A DNA stretch of 64,000 nt from Burkholderiales bacterium (GTDB lineage: Bacteria > Pseudomonadota > Gammaproteobacteria > Burkholderiales > Burkholderiaceae_C), in NCBI GenBank assembly GCA_016185015.1, contig JACPOI010000020.1, positions 1 to 64,000 on the forward strand, in the 5' to 3' direction. Below the pieces are notes generated by a model that was not told where the DNA came from, searched no databases, and was given only the letters and a program-made list of their open reading frames with translations. Within the stretch, counting starts at the first letter, position 1. The number at the start of each line of letters is the position of its first letter. The position numbers and the translations under genes are program-made. Below, piece by piece: positions 1-12,422 of this stretch.

Positions 1-161
1 CGCTGCACCCCGGGGCAGGCAACCGACAAGGGTGGACCGCAGCGCTGCGAAAGTCAAGCGCCTTCCGGCCGGGCGGTCATGGCCGGGCGGGGCTTCCCAG
101 CGGTCGTGGTCTGCGCTATCGTGACCACGTCCAGGGAGCCGGTCCTGACGGAGGACGTAGC

Positions 162-2492
162 ATGGTCAAGCGGTTGTTGATCGACAAGATGAACGGGCCT
201 TTGCTGGCCTCGCCCGGCTTGCGTGAGGCGCCGGTGCTGGACCTGATGTGCTCGCATTTCGTGCTGACGCTGGTGAGCCGCATGGGTGGCGCCTTCAGTG
301 CCCGGCGCGATCTGCATGGCGTGATCGAACTGGCCGGGCGGCACCTGGTCTGGCCCTTGCCCGTGCTCCAGCGCCTGCGCGACTACCTGGCCCGCCGCTG
401 CGCCGGCAACGAGCACTGGTCCGGCCATGAAGCGCTGGACATGAGCGCCTTCCTGGCGCGTTATGGTGACTGGCGCGGTCCCTACGAGGAAGGTACGCTG
501 TTCTTCTACCTCGACGATTACGCCAAGCAGCAGCCACGCGACCTGCTGGCCGTGTTGGCAGCCACCGGCGACTGGCTGCGCCAGACCCTGAAGAAGCAGT
601 CCACGCTGGTGCAGAAGAACATCGATGCCCTGGCCAATCTGCTGCAACTCAACCAGGCCGAGCGCGCACTGCTGCTCTACGGCACGCTGACGCGCTACCA
701 GCGGGAGCTGCGCAGTCTGCTGGTGGAGTTCAAGGTCAACAACGCGGCTGAGGCCTATGCCGTCATCGCCGAAGTGGCGGGCGTCAAGGCCGAGGAAGTG
801 GGCGAGGCCTTGCGCACCGGCTCGCGGCTGGAGCGCATCGGCCTGGTGGACAACCTGATCTCGGAGCACAACATCACCGACCTGGCTGACCTGATGAAGG
901 TCAGCGAGAAGCTGCCGCCGGTGCTCATGCGGGCCTACCGCGACCAGGCCGAACTGATGGCCGTCTTCACCCGCCCCGCCAGCAAGAGCGGTCTGGCGCT
1001 GGAGGACTTCGCCTTTGTCGGCGAGGAGGCCCAGATGCTCATGACCCTGCTGCGCAACGCCGTGGCGCGGCGCGAGGTGGGCGTCAACGTGCTGCTCTAC
1101 GGACCCCCGGGCACCGGCAAGACGGAGCTGGCCAAGGTGGCCGCGCAGGCCGCGGGGCTGGAGCTTTTCGAGGTGGAATACGCCGACCGCGACGGCAATT
1201 CGCTCAGCGGGCGGGAGCGTTACCGCTCACTGCAGATCGCCCAGGTCTTCCTCAAGGGCAGCGCGCAGTCGGCCCTGCTGTTTGATGAAGTGGAAGACGT
1301 TTTTCCGCCAATCTCCAGCGAGGCCGCCCAATTGCTGGTGCGCGCCGAGAAGACCGGGGTGCCGGCCTCCAGCAGTGTCAGCGGCAAGGCCTGGGTCAAC
1401 CAGATCCTGGAATCCAATGCCGTGCCCACGGTCTGGGTGACCAATCGCATCGAGCAGATCGACCCGGCCTTCCGCCGGCGTTTCGCCTACCACCTCGAGC
1501 TGAAGTCGCCGCCGCCCGGCGCGCGCGAGCAGCTGGTGCATCGGGCCCTGGAGGGGGTGGCCGTGTCCGACGCCTTCGTGGCCCGGCTCGTGGCGCGCAA
1601 GGGGCTGACCCCGGCCCAGATCCATACGGCAGTGCGCTTTGCCGGACTGGTCGTTCCGGCGCAGGAGGCAGCGAACGCCCAGGGGGGGCTGGAAGCGCTG
1701 ATCGAGCGACAGCTGCACAACGCCGACCTGGCCCTGGGGGAGCGGCGCGAAAACGCAGCGGCGCGTCCGCCGGACACGCACTACGACCTGGCGCTGCTGA
1801 ACGTGGAGAGCCGTTTCGAATTGCCGCGCATGGTGCAGGCCTTGCAGACGCGCGGCCACGGCAGCCTGTGCTTCTACGGCCCGCCGGGCAGCGGCAAGAC
1901 TGCGCTGGCCGCCCACCTGGCCGAGCAGATGGGGCGGCCGTTGATGATTCGCCAGGCCAGCGACCTGGTCAGCAAGTTCATCGGTGAGACCGAGCAGAAC
2001 ATGGCGGCCATGTTCGCGGAGGCCGAGGCCGAGAACGCCGTGCTGTTGCTGGACGAGGCTGACAGTTTTTTGCAGGACCGCCGAGGTGCCCAGCGCACCT
2101 ACGAAGTGACCGAGGTCAACGAGATGCTGCAGGGCATGGAGCGGCACAAAGGGGTCTTCATCTGTACGACCAACCTGTTCGACCGCATCGACCAGGCCGC
2201 GCTGCGGCGTTTCACCTTCAAGATCCGCTTCAAACCCCTGACGCGCGAACAGCGCCGCACCATGTTCGTGACCGAGGCCCTGGGCGGTCAGGCCGAGCAA
2301 CTCAGCCCCGAACTGCAGCACCGGCTGGACTTGCTGGACCAGCTTTGCCTGGGTGATTTTGCTGCGGTGCAGCGTCAGGCTGGCATCCTGGGGGGCGGCT
2401 TCGACGCGCTGGAATTCCTGGAGCAACTCGAGGCGGAGCACCGCATCAAGCCGGAAGTCCGGGAAAGCCGCAGCGTCGGTTTCATGCAATAA
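162..2492 (+). CDS. Tandem AAA-type ATPase (VPS4/CDC48-like architecture)
   Basis: A 776-residue protein with two ATPase modules. The first has Walker A GPPGTGKTELAK near residue 312 and Walker B LLFDEVED near 370. The second has GPPGSGKTALAA near 572 and VLLLDEADSF near 626, followed by an arginine-rich stretch (RRFTFKIRF) typical of AAA sensor or finger regions. The first ~300 residues have no motif I recognise and may be an adaptor domain. No signal peptide or membrane segment is seen, so it is probably cytosolic. AAA proteins of this class remodel or unfold protein substrates; the substrate cannot be told from sequence. The start is the ATG at 162, preceded by GGAGGACG. The only close neighbour on this strand is the small gene at 2673, too far for clear coupling. 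Confidence 0.85.
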   Translation: MVKRLLIDKMNGPLLASPGLREAPVLDLMCSHFVLTLVSRMGGAFSARRDLHGVIELAGRHLVWPLPVLQRLRDYLARRCAGNEHWSGHEALDMSAFLARYGDWRGPYEEGTLFFYLDDYAKQQPRDLLAVLAATGDWLRQTLKKQSTLVQKNIDALANLLQLNQAERALLLYGTLTRYQRELRSLLVEFKVNNAAEAYAVIAEVAGVKAEEVGEALRTGSRLERIGLVDNLISEHNITDLADLMKVSEKLPPVLMRAYRDQAELMAVFTRPASKSGLALEDFAFVGEEAQMLMTLLRNAVARREVGVNVLLYGPPGTGKTELAKVAAQAAGLELFEVEYADRDGNSLSGRERYRSLQIAQVFLKGSAQSALLFDEVEDVFPPISSEAAQLLVRAEKTGVPASSSVSGKAWVNQILESNAVPTVWVTNRIEQIDPAFRRRFAYHLELKSPPPGAREQLVHRALEGVAVSDAFVARLVARKGLTPAQIHTAVRFAGLVVPAQEAANAQGGLEALIERQLHNADLALGERRENAAARPPDTHYDLALLNVESRFELPRMVQALQTRGHGSLCFYGPPGSGKTALAAHLAEQMGRPLMIRQASDLVSKFIGETEQNMAAMFAEAEAENAVLLLDEADSFLQDRRGAQRTYEVTEVNEMLQGMERHKGVFICTTNLFDRIDQAALRRFTFKIRFKPLTREQRRTMFVTEALGGQAEQLSPELQHRLDLLDQLCLGDFAAVQRQAGILGGGFDALEFLEQLEAEHRIKPEVRESRSVGFMQ

Positions 2493-2672
2493 CCCCGAAG
2501 AGTTCAGGGGCTTGTTGCGCCTGGATACAGCCGGCCGGCCGGGTTCAGCGGGTCTATGTCAACCGTTTACATGGCTCAGGCGTCATAGGTCCATGGCGGG
2601 CGCCGGAATAAGCCGCCGGGACGGTCCCGGCAAGATCACGAAGTCGTTGGGGCCCGCAAGCAGAGGACTGTT

Positions 2673-2972
2673 ATGACCATGCGCAAAGACATCATCAAAG
2701 TGCCGGAAAAAGGCACTTACAAGTGGCAGCTTTTCAAGCAGTGGACCGACGAGTTCCGCCAGACCCAGGCGGACCACGTGGCCTACATTGCTCTGCATCT
2801 GGCCGGCGTGCTGGAGCCTTGCCGCACCAAGTTCGACAAGCTCATGCAGCACCACCGCCAGCAGCTGTGCGACAGCTCCAAGGTGCAGCGTCACAGCCGT
2901 GCCATCGAGCGCCTGCAGAACACCATGTCGGCCGCGGCCATGTCCTACGAAAGCAATTTCCGCCGCCACTGA
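2673..2972 (+). CDS. Small hypothetical protein, 99 residues
   Basis: A charged soluble protein rich in Lys, His, Gln and Arg, mostly helical in appearance (KWQLFKQWTDEF, LEPCRTKFDKLMQHHRQQL). It has no signal peptide, membrane segment or metal motif. I do not recognise the family. The start chosen is the ATG at 2673, with a GAGGA element a few bases upstream; a second Met at codon 3 is also possible. It lies 180 bases after the AAA gene and converges on recQ, separated from it by about 30 bases. Codon use resembles the flanking core genes, so it is probably a real resident gene rather than recent transfer. Confidence 0.6.
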   Translation: MTMRKDIIKVPEKGTYKWQLFKQWTDEFRQTQADHVAYIALHLAGVLEPCRTKFDKLMQHHRQQLCDSSKVQRHSRAIERLQNTMSAAAMSYESNFRRH

Positions 2973-3003
2973 GCGGAAACCCAGGGCGCCGGCAGGCCGC
3001 CCT

Positions 3004-4860
3004 TCACGCCCCGTCTGCCACCACCCGCAACACATCGGCGCCGTAGGCTTCCAGCTTCTTGGCGCCGATGCCGCTGATGCCCTGCAGGTCTTCCAGGGTC
3101 TGGGGGCGGCGCCGGGCAATCTCCGCCAGCGTGGCGTCGTGAAAGATCACATAAGCCGGCAGGTTGTGCTCGCGTGCCACCTCGGCCCGCCAGGTCTTGA
3201 GGTTGATGTAACGCACCTGGTCGTCCACCCCCAGCGCCTGTGCTGCCGGTGCCAGGGCGCCGCTGCGGCGGCTGCGTTTCGCTGACGGTGTGGCCACCGA
3301 CTCGCGCAACTGCACCTTCACTTCCCCCTTGAGCACAGCCCGGGACCCGTCGGTCAGCCGCAGGGTGTTGAACATGCCCCCGTCCACCGCCACCGCGCCG
3401 ATCGCGATCAGCTGGCGCAGCACGGCCCGCAGTTCGCTCTCGCCAGCTTCCTTGGCGATGCCGAAGGTGCTCAGCTGCTCGTGCCCGTACTGGGCTACTT
3501 TTTCCGTCTGTTTGCCGCGCAGGATGTCCATCATGTGGCCGGCACCGAAGCTGATGCCGCTGGCCTGCTGCACGCGGTAGATGCAGCTCAGGAATTTGCG
3601 CGCCAGCTCGCTGCCGTCCTGCACGGCCGGTGGGTGCAGGCAGTTGTCGCAGTTGCCGCAGGGCTCGCTTTTCTCGCCGAAGTAGCCCAGCAGCCGTACC
3701 CGGCGGCAGTCGGTCGCCTCGGCCAGGGCCAGCAGGGCGTCGAGCTTGCCGCGCATGACCTGCTTGAAGTCCTCACCGGCCGGGCTTTCGTCGATCATGC
3801 GGCGCTGGTTCACCACGTCCTGCAGGCCATAGGCCATCCAGGCGTCGGCGGCGGCGCCGTCGCGGCCGGCGCGGCCGGTTTCCTGGTAATAGCCCTCGAT
3901 GTTCTTGGGCATGTCCAGGTGGGCCACGAAGCGCACGTCGGGTTTGTCGATACCCATGCCGAAGGCGATGGTCGCCACCATGACCAGCCCCTCCTCGCGC
4001 AGGAAGCGGTTCTGGTTCTGTTGCCGCACCGCCTGATCCAGGCCGGCGTGGTAGGGCAGGGCCGCGATGCCGGCTTCGACCAGGGACTGGGCCACGTCCT
4101 CCACGCGCTTGCGCGACTGGCAGTAGACGATGCCGGCATCCCCCGCGTGCTCGCGTTCGATGAAACGCAGCAGTTGCGTCAGCGCATCCTTCTTCTCGAC
4201 GATGGTGTAACGGATGTTGGGGCGGTCGAAGCTGCTGACGAACTGCTGCGCTTCTTCAAGCTGGAGGCGCTCCAGGATGTCGGCGCGCGTCAGCGCATCG
4301 GCCGTGGCGGTCAGCGCGATGCGCGGCACGCCGGGATAGCGTTCGTGCAGCACCGTCAGCGCCCGGTATTCGGGCCGGAAATCGTGGCCCCACTGGCTCA
4401 CGCAGTGCGCCTCGTCGATGGCGAACAGCGCCACCTGGCCGCGTTCGGCCATGGCGTCGAGCTGAGCCAGGAAGCGCGGGGTGGTGACACGCTCCGGTGC
4501 CGCGTACAGCAGGGTCAACACGCCGCGCAGCAGGCGCTTCTCGACCTGCGCGGCCTCTTCACCCGAGAGGCTGGAGTTCAGGAAAGCCGCTTCGACGCCG
4601 GCCTCGTGCAGGGCGCCCACCTGGTCGTGCATGAGGGCGATCAGGGGCGAGACGACGATGGCCGTGCCGTGGCCCGCCTGCTGGCGCGCAATGGCCGGCA
4701 CCTGGTAGCAAAGGGACTTGCCGCCCCCGGTGGGCATGAGCACCAGGGCATCACCGCCTGCGACAACGTGCTCGACGATGGCCTGCTGCGGACCGCGAAA
4801 GGCTTCGTAACCGAAGACCTGGCGCAGGATGTCCCGGGGGGACAGGAGCGGGGTGTTCAA
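3004..4860 (-). CDS. recQ: ATP-dependent DNA helicase RecQ
   Basis: 618 residues, the usual length for bacterial RecQ. In order: Walker [13 protein letters not shown] near residue 42, the DEAH box [15 protein letters not shown], helicase motif [12 protein letters not shown], the RecQ zinc-binding cysteines ([12 protein letters not shown] then CGNCDNC), the winged-helix region, and a C-terminal HRDC domain ([16 protein letters not shown]). RecQ is a 3'-5' superfamily 2 helicase that works in RecF-type recombination and restart of stalled forks. The gene is directly upstream of the rhodanese gene on the same strand order, with a 24-base gap, so the two may be co-transcribed. All core motifs are intact. 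Confidence 0.97.
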   Translation of the reverse strand: MNTPLLSPRDILRQVFGYEAFRGPQQAIVEHVVAGGDALVLMPTGGGKSLCYQVPAIARQQAGHGTAIVVSPLIALMHDQVGALHEAGVEAAFLNSSLSGEEAAQVEKRLLRGVLTLLYAAPERVTTPRFLAQLDAMAERGQVALFAIDEAHCVSQWGHDFRPEYRALTVLHERYPGVPRIALTATADALTRADILERLQLEEAQQFVSSFDRPNIRYTIVEKKDALTQLLRFIEREHAGDAGIVYCQSRKRVEDVAQSLVEAGIAALPYHAGLDQAVRQQNQNRFLREEGLVMVATIAFGMGIDKPDVRFVAHLDMPKNIEGYYQETGRAGRDGAAADAWMAYGLQDVVNQRRMIDESPAGEDFKQVMRGKLDALLALAEATDCRRVRLLGYFGEKSEPCGNCDNCLHPPAVQDGSELARKFLSCIYRVQQASGISFGAGHMMDILRGKQTEKVAQYGHEQLSTFGIAKEAGESELRAVLRQLIAIGAVAVDGGMFNTLRLTDGSRAVLKGEVKVQLRESVATPSAKRSRRSGALAPAAQALGVDDQVRYINLKTWRAEVAREHNLPAYVIFHDATLAEIARRRPQTLEDLQGISGIGAKKLEAYGADVLRVVADGA

Positions 4861-4884
4861 ATCAGGCCGTGTGCAAGAGACCGC

Positions 4885-5280
4885 TCACATCTGCTCCCAG
4901 GGCAGACCGTCGTGCCGCCAGCCGTTGAGGGTGGAGCGCTTGAAGTGGTCGTCCAGATCCCCCTCAAAACCGTGCAGCACGTTGTAGAGCTGGGTGTAGC
5001 CGGCTTGCTGCAGGGCGATGCCCGCGTCGAGCGTGCGCTTGCCGCTGCGACACAGCAGGACCAGGGGACGGCTTTTGTCGCCGCCGGTTTCGCGCTCGAC
5101 GGCGGCCACGAAAGCGGCCGGATCCGGCGTCAAGTCCGGGTACTCGTACCAGGGGACGTTGACCACGCCGGGCGGACGACCGACGTAGAGCGACTCGATC
5201 TCCATGCGCACATCGAGAAACAGGGCCGTCGGCTGTTGCTGCAGGAACTCCCAGGCTTCCCGGGGCAAAAGATGTTTCAT
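4885..5280 (-). CDS. Single-domain rhodanese-like sulfurtransferase
   Basis: 131 residues forming one rhodanese domain: the LFLDVRMEIE segment after helix 1, and the active-site loop LLCRSGKRT, where the Cys carries the persulfide in this family. The six-residue loop CRSGKR fits a sulfurtransferase rather than a Cdc25-like phosphatase, which has a seven-residue loop. There is no signal peptide. It sits upstream of recQ on the minus strand and diverges from the first metH gene, with about 70 bases between the two starts that must hold both promoters. The sulfur acceptor is unknown. Confidence 0.88.
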   Translation of the reverse strand: MKHLLPREAWEFLQQQPTALFLDVRMEIESLYVGRPPGVVNVPWYEYPDLTPDPAAFVAAVERETGGDKSRPLVLLCRSGKRTLDAGIALQQAGYTQLYNVLHGFEGDLDDHFKRSTLNGWRHDGLPWEQM

Positions 5281-5350
5281 GGGGCTCTATTGTCCCGGGT
5301 TTTGGGCAGGCCTTGGGCCGGCGAGGCCAGCCTTTCTACAATAGAGGGCT

Positions 5351-6400
5351 ATGAAACCGCTGCACTACACCCGCGCCCAAACCCTGCCCGGTATCCTGGC
5401 CCGACGGATCGTCGTCCTGGATGGCGCCATGGGGACCATGATCCAGCGCTTCAAGCTGGGTGAGGCCCAGTACCGCGGCGAGCGTTTCAAGGACTTCCAC
5501 AAAGACGTCAAGGGCAACAACGAACTGCTGTCTCTGACCCGCCCCGACATCATCCGCGACATCCACGAGGGGTATCTGGCCGCTGGCGCCGACCTGGTCG
5601 AGACCAACACCTTCGGCGCCACCACCGTGGCCCAGGCCGACTACGACATGGCGCACCTGGCGCGCGAGATGAACCTGGCCTCGGCCCGCATTGCGCGCGA
5701 GGCCTGCGACAAGTACAGCACCCCGGACCATCCGCGTTTCGTCGCCGGGGCCCTGGGCCCCACGCCCAAGACGGCGAGCATCAGCCCGGATGTGAACGAC
5801 CCCGGTGCGCGCAACACCTCGTTTGAAGAACTGCGCGCGGCCTATTACGAACAGGTCGAAGCCCTGGTCGAAGGCGGCGCCGACGTGCTGCTGGTGGAAA
5901 CCATCTTCGATACGCTCAATGCCAAGGCCGCGCTGTTTGCCATCGACGAATTTTTCGAGGCTTCTGGCCAGCGCCTGCCGCTCATCATCAGCGGCACCGT
6001 GACCGATGCCTCGGGCCGGATTCTCAGCGGCCAGACCGTGACCGCCTTCTGGCACAGCGTGCGCCATGCCCGGCCGCTGGCTGTGGGCCTGAACTGCGCG
6101 CTCGGTGCGGCGCTGATGCGTCCCTACATCCAGGAACTGGCCAAGGTGGCTGGTGACACCTACATCAGCTGCTACCCGAACGCCGGCCTGCCCAATCCCA
6201 TGAGCGAGACCGGTTTCGACGAGACGCCCGAGGTGACCTCGCGTCTGCTGAAGGAGTTTGCCTCTGAGGGGCTGGTCAACATCGTGGGCGGTTGCTGCGG
6301 CACCACGCCCGAGCACATCGGGGCCATCCACGCCGCCGTGGCGCCGCTGCCCACGCGCGCGCTGGGCAGCGCCGGGCCGTTCTACCGCGAAGCGGCCTAG
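5351..6400 (+). CDS. metH: Methionine synthase, homocysteine-binding module (split MetH, first part)
   Basis: 349 residues matching only the first domain of cobalamin-dependent methionine synthase: the N-terminal [10 protein letters not shown] motif, [15 protein letters not shown], and the zinc-binding cysteines seen as GLNCALG and [11 protein letters not shown] near the C-terminus. This module binds and activates homocysteine through zinc. It ends at a clean TAG with no pterin, B12 or activation domains. These are encoded by the gene at 7618, so MetH is made as two polypeptides, an arrangement I recall from Burkholderiales. An RlmN-like gene lies between, starting 8 bases after this stop. 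Confidence 0.95.
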   Translation: MKPLHYTRAQTLPGILARRIVVLDGAMGTMIQRFKLGEAQYRGERFKDFHKDVKGNNELLSLTRPDIIRDIHEGYLAAGADLVETNTFGATTVAQADYDMAHLAREMNLASARIAREACDKYSTPDHPRFVAGALGPTPKTASISPDVNDPGARNTSFEELRAAYYEQVEALVEGGADVLLVETIFDTLNAKAALFAIDEFFEASGQRLPLIISGTVTDASGRILSGQTVTAFWHSVRHARPLAVGLNCALGAALMRPYIQELAKVAGDTYISCYPNAGLPNPMSETGFDETPEVTSRLLKEFASEGLVNIVGGCCGTTPEHIGAIHAAVAPLPTRALGSAGPFYREAA

Positions 6401-6408
6401 GGCCTCCT

Positions 6409-7467
6409 ATGCGCGTCGAGTCGCTGCGCCAACGGCTGCGCTCGCTCGGCGCCAATCCCCGGCACGAACACCGCGTGCTGCGCCTGTGGTCGCAGGCCCT
6501 GCCGCAGGACCACGGCAGCCGGCCGATCGAGAACTTCCTGCCGACCACCTTGCGAACGGCCTTGCCGGCGCTCGAGCGCGAACTGACCGGCCTGGTCACG
6601 CTGGTCTCAGAGCATCCGGGTGAGGACGGCTCGCACCGCCTGGTGGTGGCCCTGGCTGATGGCCAGCTGGTCGAAAGCGTGCTGCTGCCGCCGGGCCGTA
6701 CCCCGGCGCTCTGCGTCTCCACCCAGGTCGGCTGTGCTGTGGGTTGCGTGTTCTGCATGACCGGCACCACCGGCCTGATCCGCCAGCTGGGCAGCGCCGA
6801 GATCGTGGCCCAGGTGGTGCTGGCGCGCAGCCGCCAGCCGGTCAAGCGCGTGGTGTTCATGGGCATGGGCGAGCCGGCCCATAACCTGGACAACGTGCTG
6901 GAGGCCATCGACCTGCTGGGCACGGCGGGCAATATCGGGCACAAGAACTTGGTCTTCTCGACGGTCGGCGACCCCCGCGTCTTCGAGGCCTTGCCATTGG
7001 GGCGCGTGAAGCCTGCGCTGGCACTTTCGCTGCACAGCACGCGCGCTGACCTGCGTGCCCAGCTGCTGCCGCGTGCGCCACGCATCTCTCCTGAAGAGCT
7101 GGTCGAGGCGGGCGAATCCTATGCGCGGGCCAGTGCTTATCCCATCCAGTACCAGTGGACCTTGCTGGCCGGCATCAACGACGGCGAGGAAGAAGTCGAA
7201 GGCCTGGTGCGGCTGCTGCACGGCAAGCACGCCATCCTCAACCTGATTCCCTACAACACGGTCGAAGGCCTGCCGTACCAGCGGCCGGATCAGGAGCAGG
7301 CGGTCGCGATGGCGCGCCGGTTGCATCAGCGCGGCATCCTGACCAAGCTGCGCCAGTCGGCGGGGCAGGACGTCGAAGGCGGTTGTGGTCAGCTGCGCGC
7401 GCGGGCCGTGCAGGACAGGCGTGCGCCAGAGCATCGCGTGATCCCGGTGCGGGCGGTCCAGGGCTGA
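6409..7467 (+). CDS. RlmN/Cfr-family radical SAM RNA methyltransferase-like protein
   Basis: 352 residues from the ATG at 6409. The radical SAM cluster motif is CAVGCVFC (CX3CX2C). The GMGEPAHNLDNV motif (SAM binding) and the C-terminal GGCGQL, holding the second catalytic cysteine of RlmN, are both present. The family transfers methyl groups to C2 of adenine in 23S rRNA and some tRNAs through a methyl-cysteine intermediate. Position is the odd part: it lies 8 bases after the first metH gene and before the riboswitch of the second, so it is probably co-transcribed with the homocysteine module. It is likely a paralogue of housekeeping rlmN, but the substrate cannot be told from sequence. A longer in-frame start at 6292 overlaps metH and is rejected. 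Confidence 0.88.
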   Translation: MRVESLRQRLRSLGANPRHEHRVLRLWSQALPQDHGSRPIENFLPTTLRTALPALERELTGLVTLVSEHPGEDGSHRLVVALADGQLVESVLLPPGRTPALCVSTQVGCAVGCVFCMTGTTGLIRQLGSAEIVAQVVLARSRQPVKRVVFMGMGEPAHNLDNVLEAIDLLGTAGNIGHKNLVFSTVGDPRVFEALPLGRVKPALALSLHSTRADLRAQLLPRAPRISPEELVEAGESYARASAYPIQYQWTLLAGINDGEEEVEGLVRLLHGKHAILNLIPYNTVEGLPYQRPDQEQAVAMARRLHQRGILTKLRQSAGQDVEGGCGQLRARAVQDRRAPEHRVIPVRAVQG

Positions 7468-7524
7468 AGCTCATTCAGTACACACGAATGGCGGGTGGGT
7501 GCAATACCCATTAAAATCGGGGCA

Positions 7525-7590
7525 ATCCAAGGAGCGTTGCAGCAGCACCCCGTGTGCTGTCAGGCTTGGAGGTCCCCAACGACGCTCACC
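7525..7590 (+). promoter_or_regulatory. SAH riboswitch aptamer
   Basis: The stretch fits the S-adenosylhomocysteine riboswitch as I remember it: TCCAAGGAGCGTTGC at 7526-7540, a variable hairpin AGCAGCAC/GTGTGCT, CAGGCTTGGA at 7561-7570 pairing back with TCCAAG, and AACGACGCTC at 7578-7587 pairing with GGAGCGTT as a pseudoknot. This class is known upstream of ahcY and metH in beta- and gammaproteobacteria and turns expression on when SAH builds up. That fits the downstream gene, which removes the homocysteine made from SAH. It lies wholly between the RlmN-like stop and the metH start. Confidence 0.88.
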
Positions 7591-7614
7591 TGCCATGGAT
7601 TTTTACAGGTGAGC
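7584..7614 (+). promoter_or_regulatory. Expression-platform hairpin covering the metH Shine-Dalgarno
   Basis: A perfect 9-bp inverted repeat: GCTCACCTG at 7584-7592 and CAGGTGAGC at 7606-7614, with a 13-base loop. The right arm contains AGGTGAG, the Shine-Dalgarno sequence 4 bases before the ATG at 7618. The left arm begins with GCTC, which the SAH aptamer needs for its pseudoknot. The two structures cannot form together. Without SAH the stem should hide the ribosome site; with SAH the aptamer takes the left arm and frees it. The pairing is seen in the sequence; the switching model is inference. Confidence 0.8.
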
Positions 7615-7617
7615 CGC

Positions 7618-10338
<2,721 letters not shown>

Positions 10339-10370
10339 GCGCGGCTTTACGCTGTTTTACATGTGCCGAT

Positions 10371-10387
10371 GCCGGTCTGGCACCGGC
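10371..10387 (+). terminator. Weak hairpin after metH
   Basis: GCCGGT and ACCGGC form a 6-bp GC-rich stem with a 5-base loop, 33 bases after the metH stop. It is followed by CTTGTCT instead of a clean T-run, so it is at best a weak intrinsic terminator or an RNA-stabilising 3' end. Confidence 0.3.
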
Positions 10388-10479
10388 CTTGTCTACCATC
10401 GTGCGATCAGGACGTTGAAGTTGGACAGGGGCGGTGCTGCCACCGGTCCCCGGCCGATCATCTAACAAGGAAACATGAC

Positions 10480-11142
10480 ATGAGCGATATTTCTCCCGGC
10501 GCCGTTGTGGCGACCGGCGCCAAGACCCTCTGGGCGGCTGTAGGCGTGTTGAGCGTCGCCGTCGTCGGCCTGGGCGGTGCTCTTTATTACACGCAGGCGC
10601 AGAAGTCTCCTGAGGCTGTTGCACCCGCGCCCACGGTTGCGGCGCCTGCCCAGGCACCGGTGACCGACGAGGCCGCCCGCCCGCCCGTCGCCGAGAAGGC
10701 GAAACCTGCCGTAACGGCACCGAGACCCGTCGCCACGAAGACGGCCAGGCCGGCGCCTGTTGCGGCACCTGCTGAGGCCAAGGCCGCGCCCGCCAAGCCG
10801 GTTTGCACCGACTGCGCCACCGTGACGGCGGTGACGCCCTTCGAACGCGAGGGCCAGGGCAGTGGCACGGGGGCGGTCGCCGGGGGCGTGCTGGGTGCCA
10901 TTGTCGGCAACCAGGTGGGCCAGGGCCAGGGCAAGGACCTGGCCACCATCATCGGCGCCATCGGCGGCGGCATTGCCGGCAACCAGGTCGAAAAGAAGAT
11001 GAAGAAGGTGACGGTGTACCGGGTGGACCTGCGTTTGGACGACGGCAGCCAGCGTACGCTGGAGCTGGATGCGCCCGTCGGCGTGGGCGCTCGCGTGCGG
11101 ATCGACGGCAACGCGCTGCTTGCGCTGCCTGCGACCAACTAG
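10480..11142 (+). CDS. Glycine-zipper 2TM-domain envelope protein
   Basis: 220 residues. An N-terminal membrane segment (about residues 17-37, ending ALYYT) leads into an Ala/Pro/Lys-rich linker, a short Cys pair (CTDCAT), and then a glycine zipper (GAVAGGVLGAIVGNQVG and IIGAIGGGIAGNQVEKK), as in Rick_17kDa/SlyB-like proteins. The last ~50 residues look like a small beta domain (VTVYRVDLRLDDGSQRTLEL). The family sits in the cell envelope; exact roles are unclear. The ATG at 10480 has AAGGAA 8 bases upstream; a longer start at 10363 lacks support. The 3' end overlaps the convergent MFS gene by 4 bases. Confidence 0.85.
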   Translation: MSDISPGAVVATGAKTLWAAVGVLSVAVVGLGGALYYTQAQKSPEAVAPAPTVAAPAQAPVTDEAARPPVAEKAKPAVTAPRPVATKTARPAPVAAPAEAKAAPAKPVCTDCATVTAVTPFEREGQGSGTGAVAGGVLGAIVGNQVGQGQGKDLATIIGAIGGGIAGNQVEKKMKKVTVYRVDLRLDDGSQRTLELDAPVGVGARVRIDGNALLALPATN

Positions 11143-12332
11143 GCGGGTCGGACCAGGCGCTGTGCCAGTACCAGGGCCAGCACGCCGATCAGGCTCAGGC
11201 CCAGCATCAGGCTGAGGCCCGAGGCGTAGGCGCCCGTGGGGGTCCACATCAGGCCCAGCAGCCAGGGCGCGGCGGCCCGGCCCAGGGCCATGGGCAGGCC
11301 CAGCGCACCATTGAGGCTGGCGGCCTGCTCGCGGCTCACGTACTCGGCCACCGCCGTGCCCTTGACGATGGTCAGCATGCCGTTGCCCATGCCATAGACC
11401 ACGACGAAGAGCAGCACCACGGCCACCTGAAGCCCGCCCGCCAGCGGCGCCAGCAGCAGGGCCAGCAGGCCCAGCGGGATCAGGCAGGGGATGAGCCGGT
11501 TGACCCGGTGCAGATCCATGTGATGCTCGAAGAAGAACAGCAAGGCACGCCCGGCGACCTGCAGCACGCCGATGGCCGCCGTGACGGCGATCACCCATGG
11601 TTCTGGCAGGGCATAACTGCGTAGCAGGCTGACCATGTGCGCCGGCAAGGCGGCGGTCACGCCCATGAGCAGCACGATGAACACCCCCACCAGCAGATAG
11701 GGTGCGCTGAGCAGATGGCGCCGCAAAGGGGCGTGGGGCGCGGTCGGGTGCGGGGCCGCAGGGGGCGGCGCACCACGCAGCATCAGCGCATGGATGGGCG
11801 CGCACACCAGCAGATGCAGGGCGGCCAGCGGCCACAACGCCTGGCGCCATCCCAGGCTGGCGATCAGCCAGGCGGTGAGCGGCATGAAGACCGTGCTGGC
11901 CAGTCCGCCCAGGAAGGTCATGACGATGATGGCGCGGCGAAAGTTGTGCGGGTAACGACGGATCACCACCGCGAACGCGGGCGGGTAGAGCGTGCCGGCC
12001 AGGCCCACGCCCAGACCCAGCCAGGCGAGGTAGAAACCGGCCTGGCTGTCGACGGTGCTGTGCAGCAGCAGGCAGGCACCCAGCACCAGCGAGCCGCCGG
12101 TCATCGCGGCGCGCTCATGCCCGCGGTCGATCAACCGGCCCACCGGCCAGGCCAGCAGCCCCTCGGCCAGCAGGGCCAGGCTGAAAGCCAGCGAGGTCTC
12201 GGCGCGGCTGAGACCAAGCTCGCGCTCCACCGGTTCGAGCAGCAGGGAGTAGCCATAGAACACGCTGCCCCAGCTGATGAGCTGGGCCAGTGAGAGCCAG
12301 CCGATCAGGGCGGGGGCCGAGCGTGCTTGCAT
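11139..12332 (-). CDS. MFS transporter
   Basis: 397 residues with about 12 hydrophobic segments in two halves, and the loop-2 MFS motif recognisable as WPVGRLIDRGHERA (near residues 62-75). The central loop is rich in Pro and Ala. The layout resembles monocarboxylate/oxalate-type or uncharacterised MFS permeases, but the substrate cannot be read from sequence. The gene diverges from another MFS gene at 12423, with a 90-base gap that must carry both promoters. Confidence 0.85.
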   Translation of the reverse strand: MQARSAPALIGWLSLAQLISWGSVFYGYSLLLEPVERELGLSRAETSLAFSLALLAEGLLAWPVGRLIDRGHERAAMTGGSLVLGACLLLHSTVDSQAGFYLAWLGLGVGLAGTLYPPAFAVVIRRYPHNFRRAIIVMTFLGGLASTVFMPLTAWLIASLGWRQALWPLAALHLLVCAPIHALMLRGAPPPAAPHPTAPHAPLRRHLLSAPYLLVGVFIVLLMGVTAALPAHMVSLLRSYALPEPWVIAVTAAIGVLQVAGRALLFFFEHHMDLHRVNRLIPCLIPLGLLALLLAPLAGGLQVAVVLLFVVVYGMGNGMLTIVKGTAVAEYVSREQAASLNGALGLPMALGRAAAPWLLGLMWTPTGAYASGLSLMLGLSLIGVLALVLAQRLVRPA

Positions 12333-12422
12333 GGCGACGATTATGATTCAGTACCCTTCTCGCGCATCGCCCTGCAGACCCGGGCGTGTCCTGCCCGCTG
12401 ACCCCCACTTCTACATTTCTGC

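Noticed and set aside
3481-5463. 660-codon open frame on the plus strand opposite recQ and the rhodanese gene
   Set aside because: It is a shadow of two well-identified genes; its protein is a His/Gln/Val-rich antisense composition without any motif.
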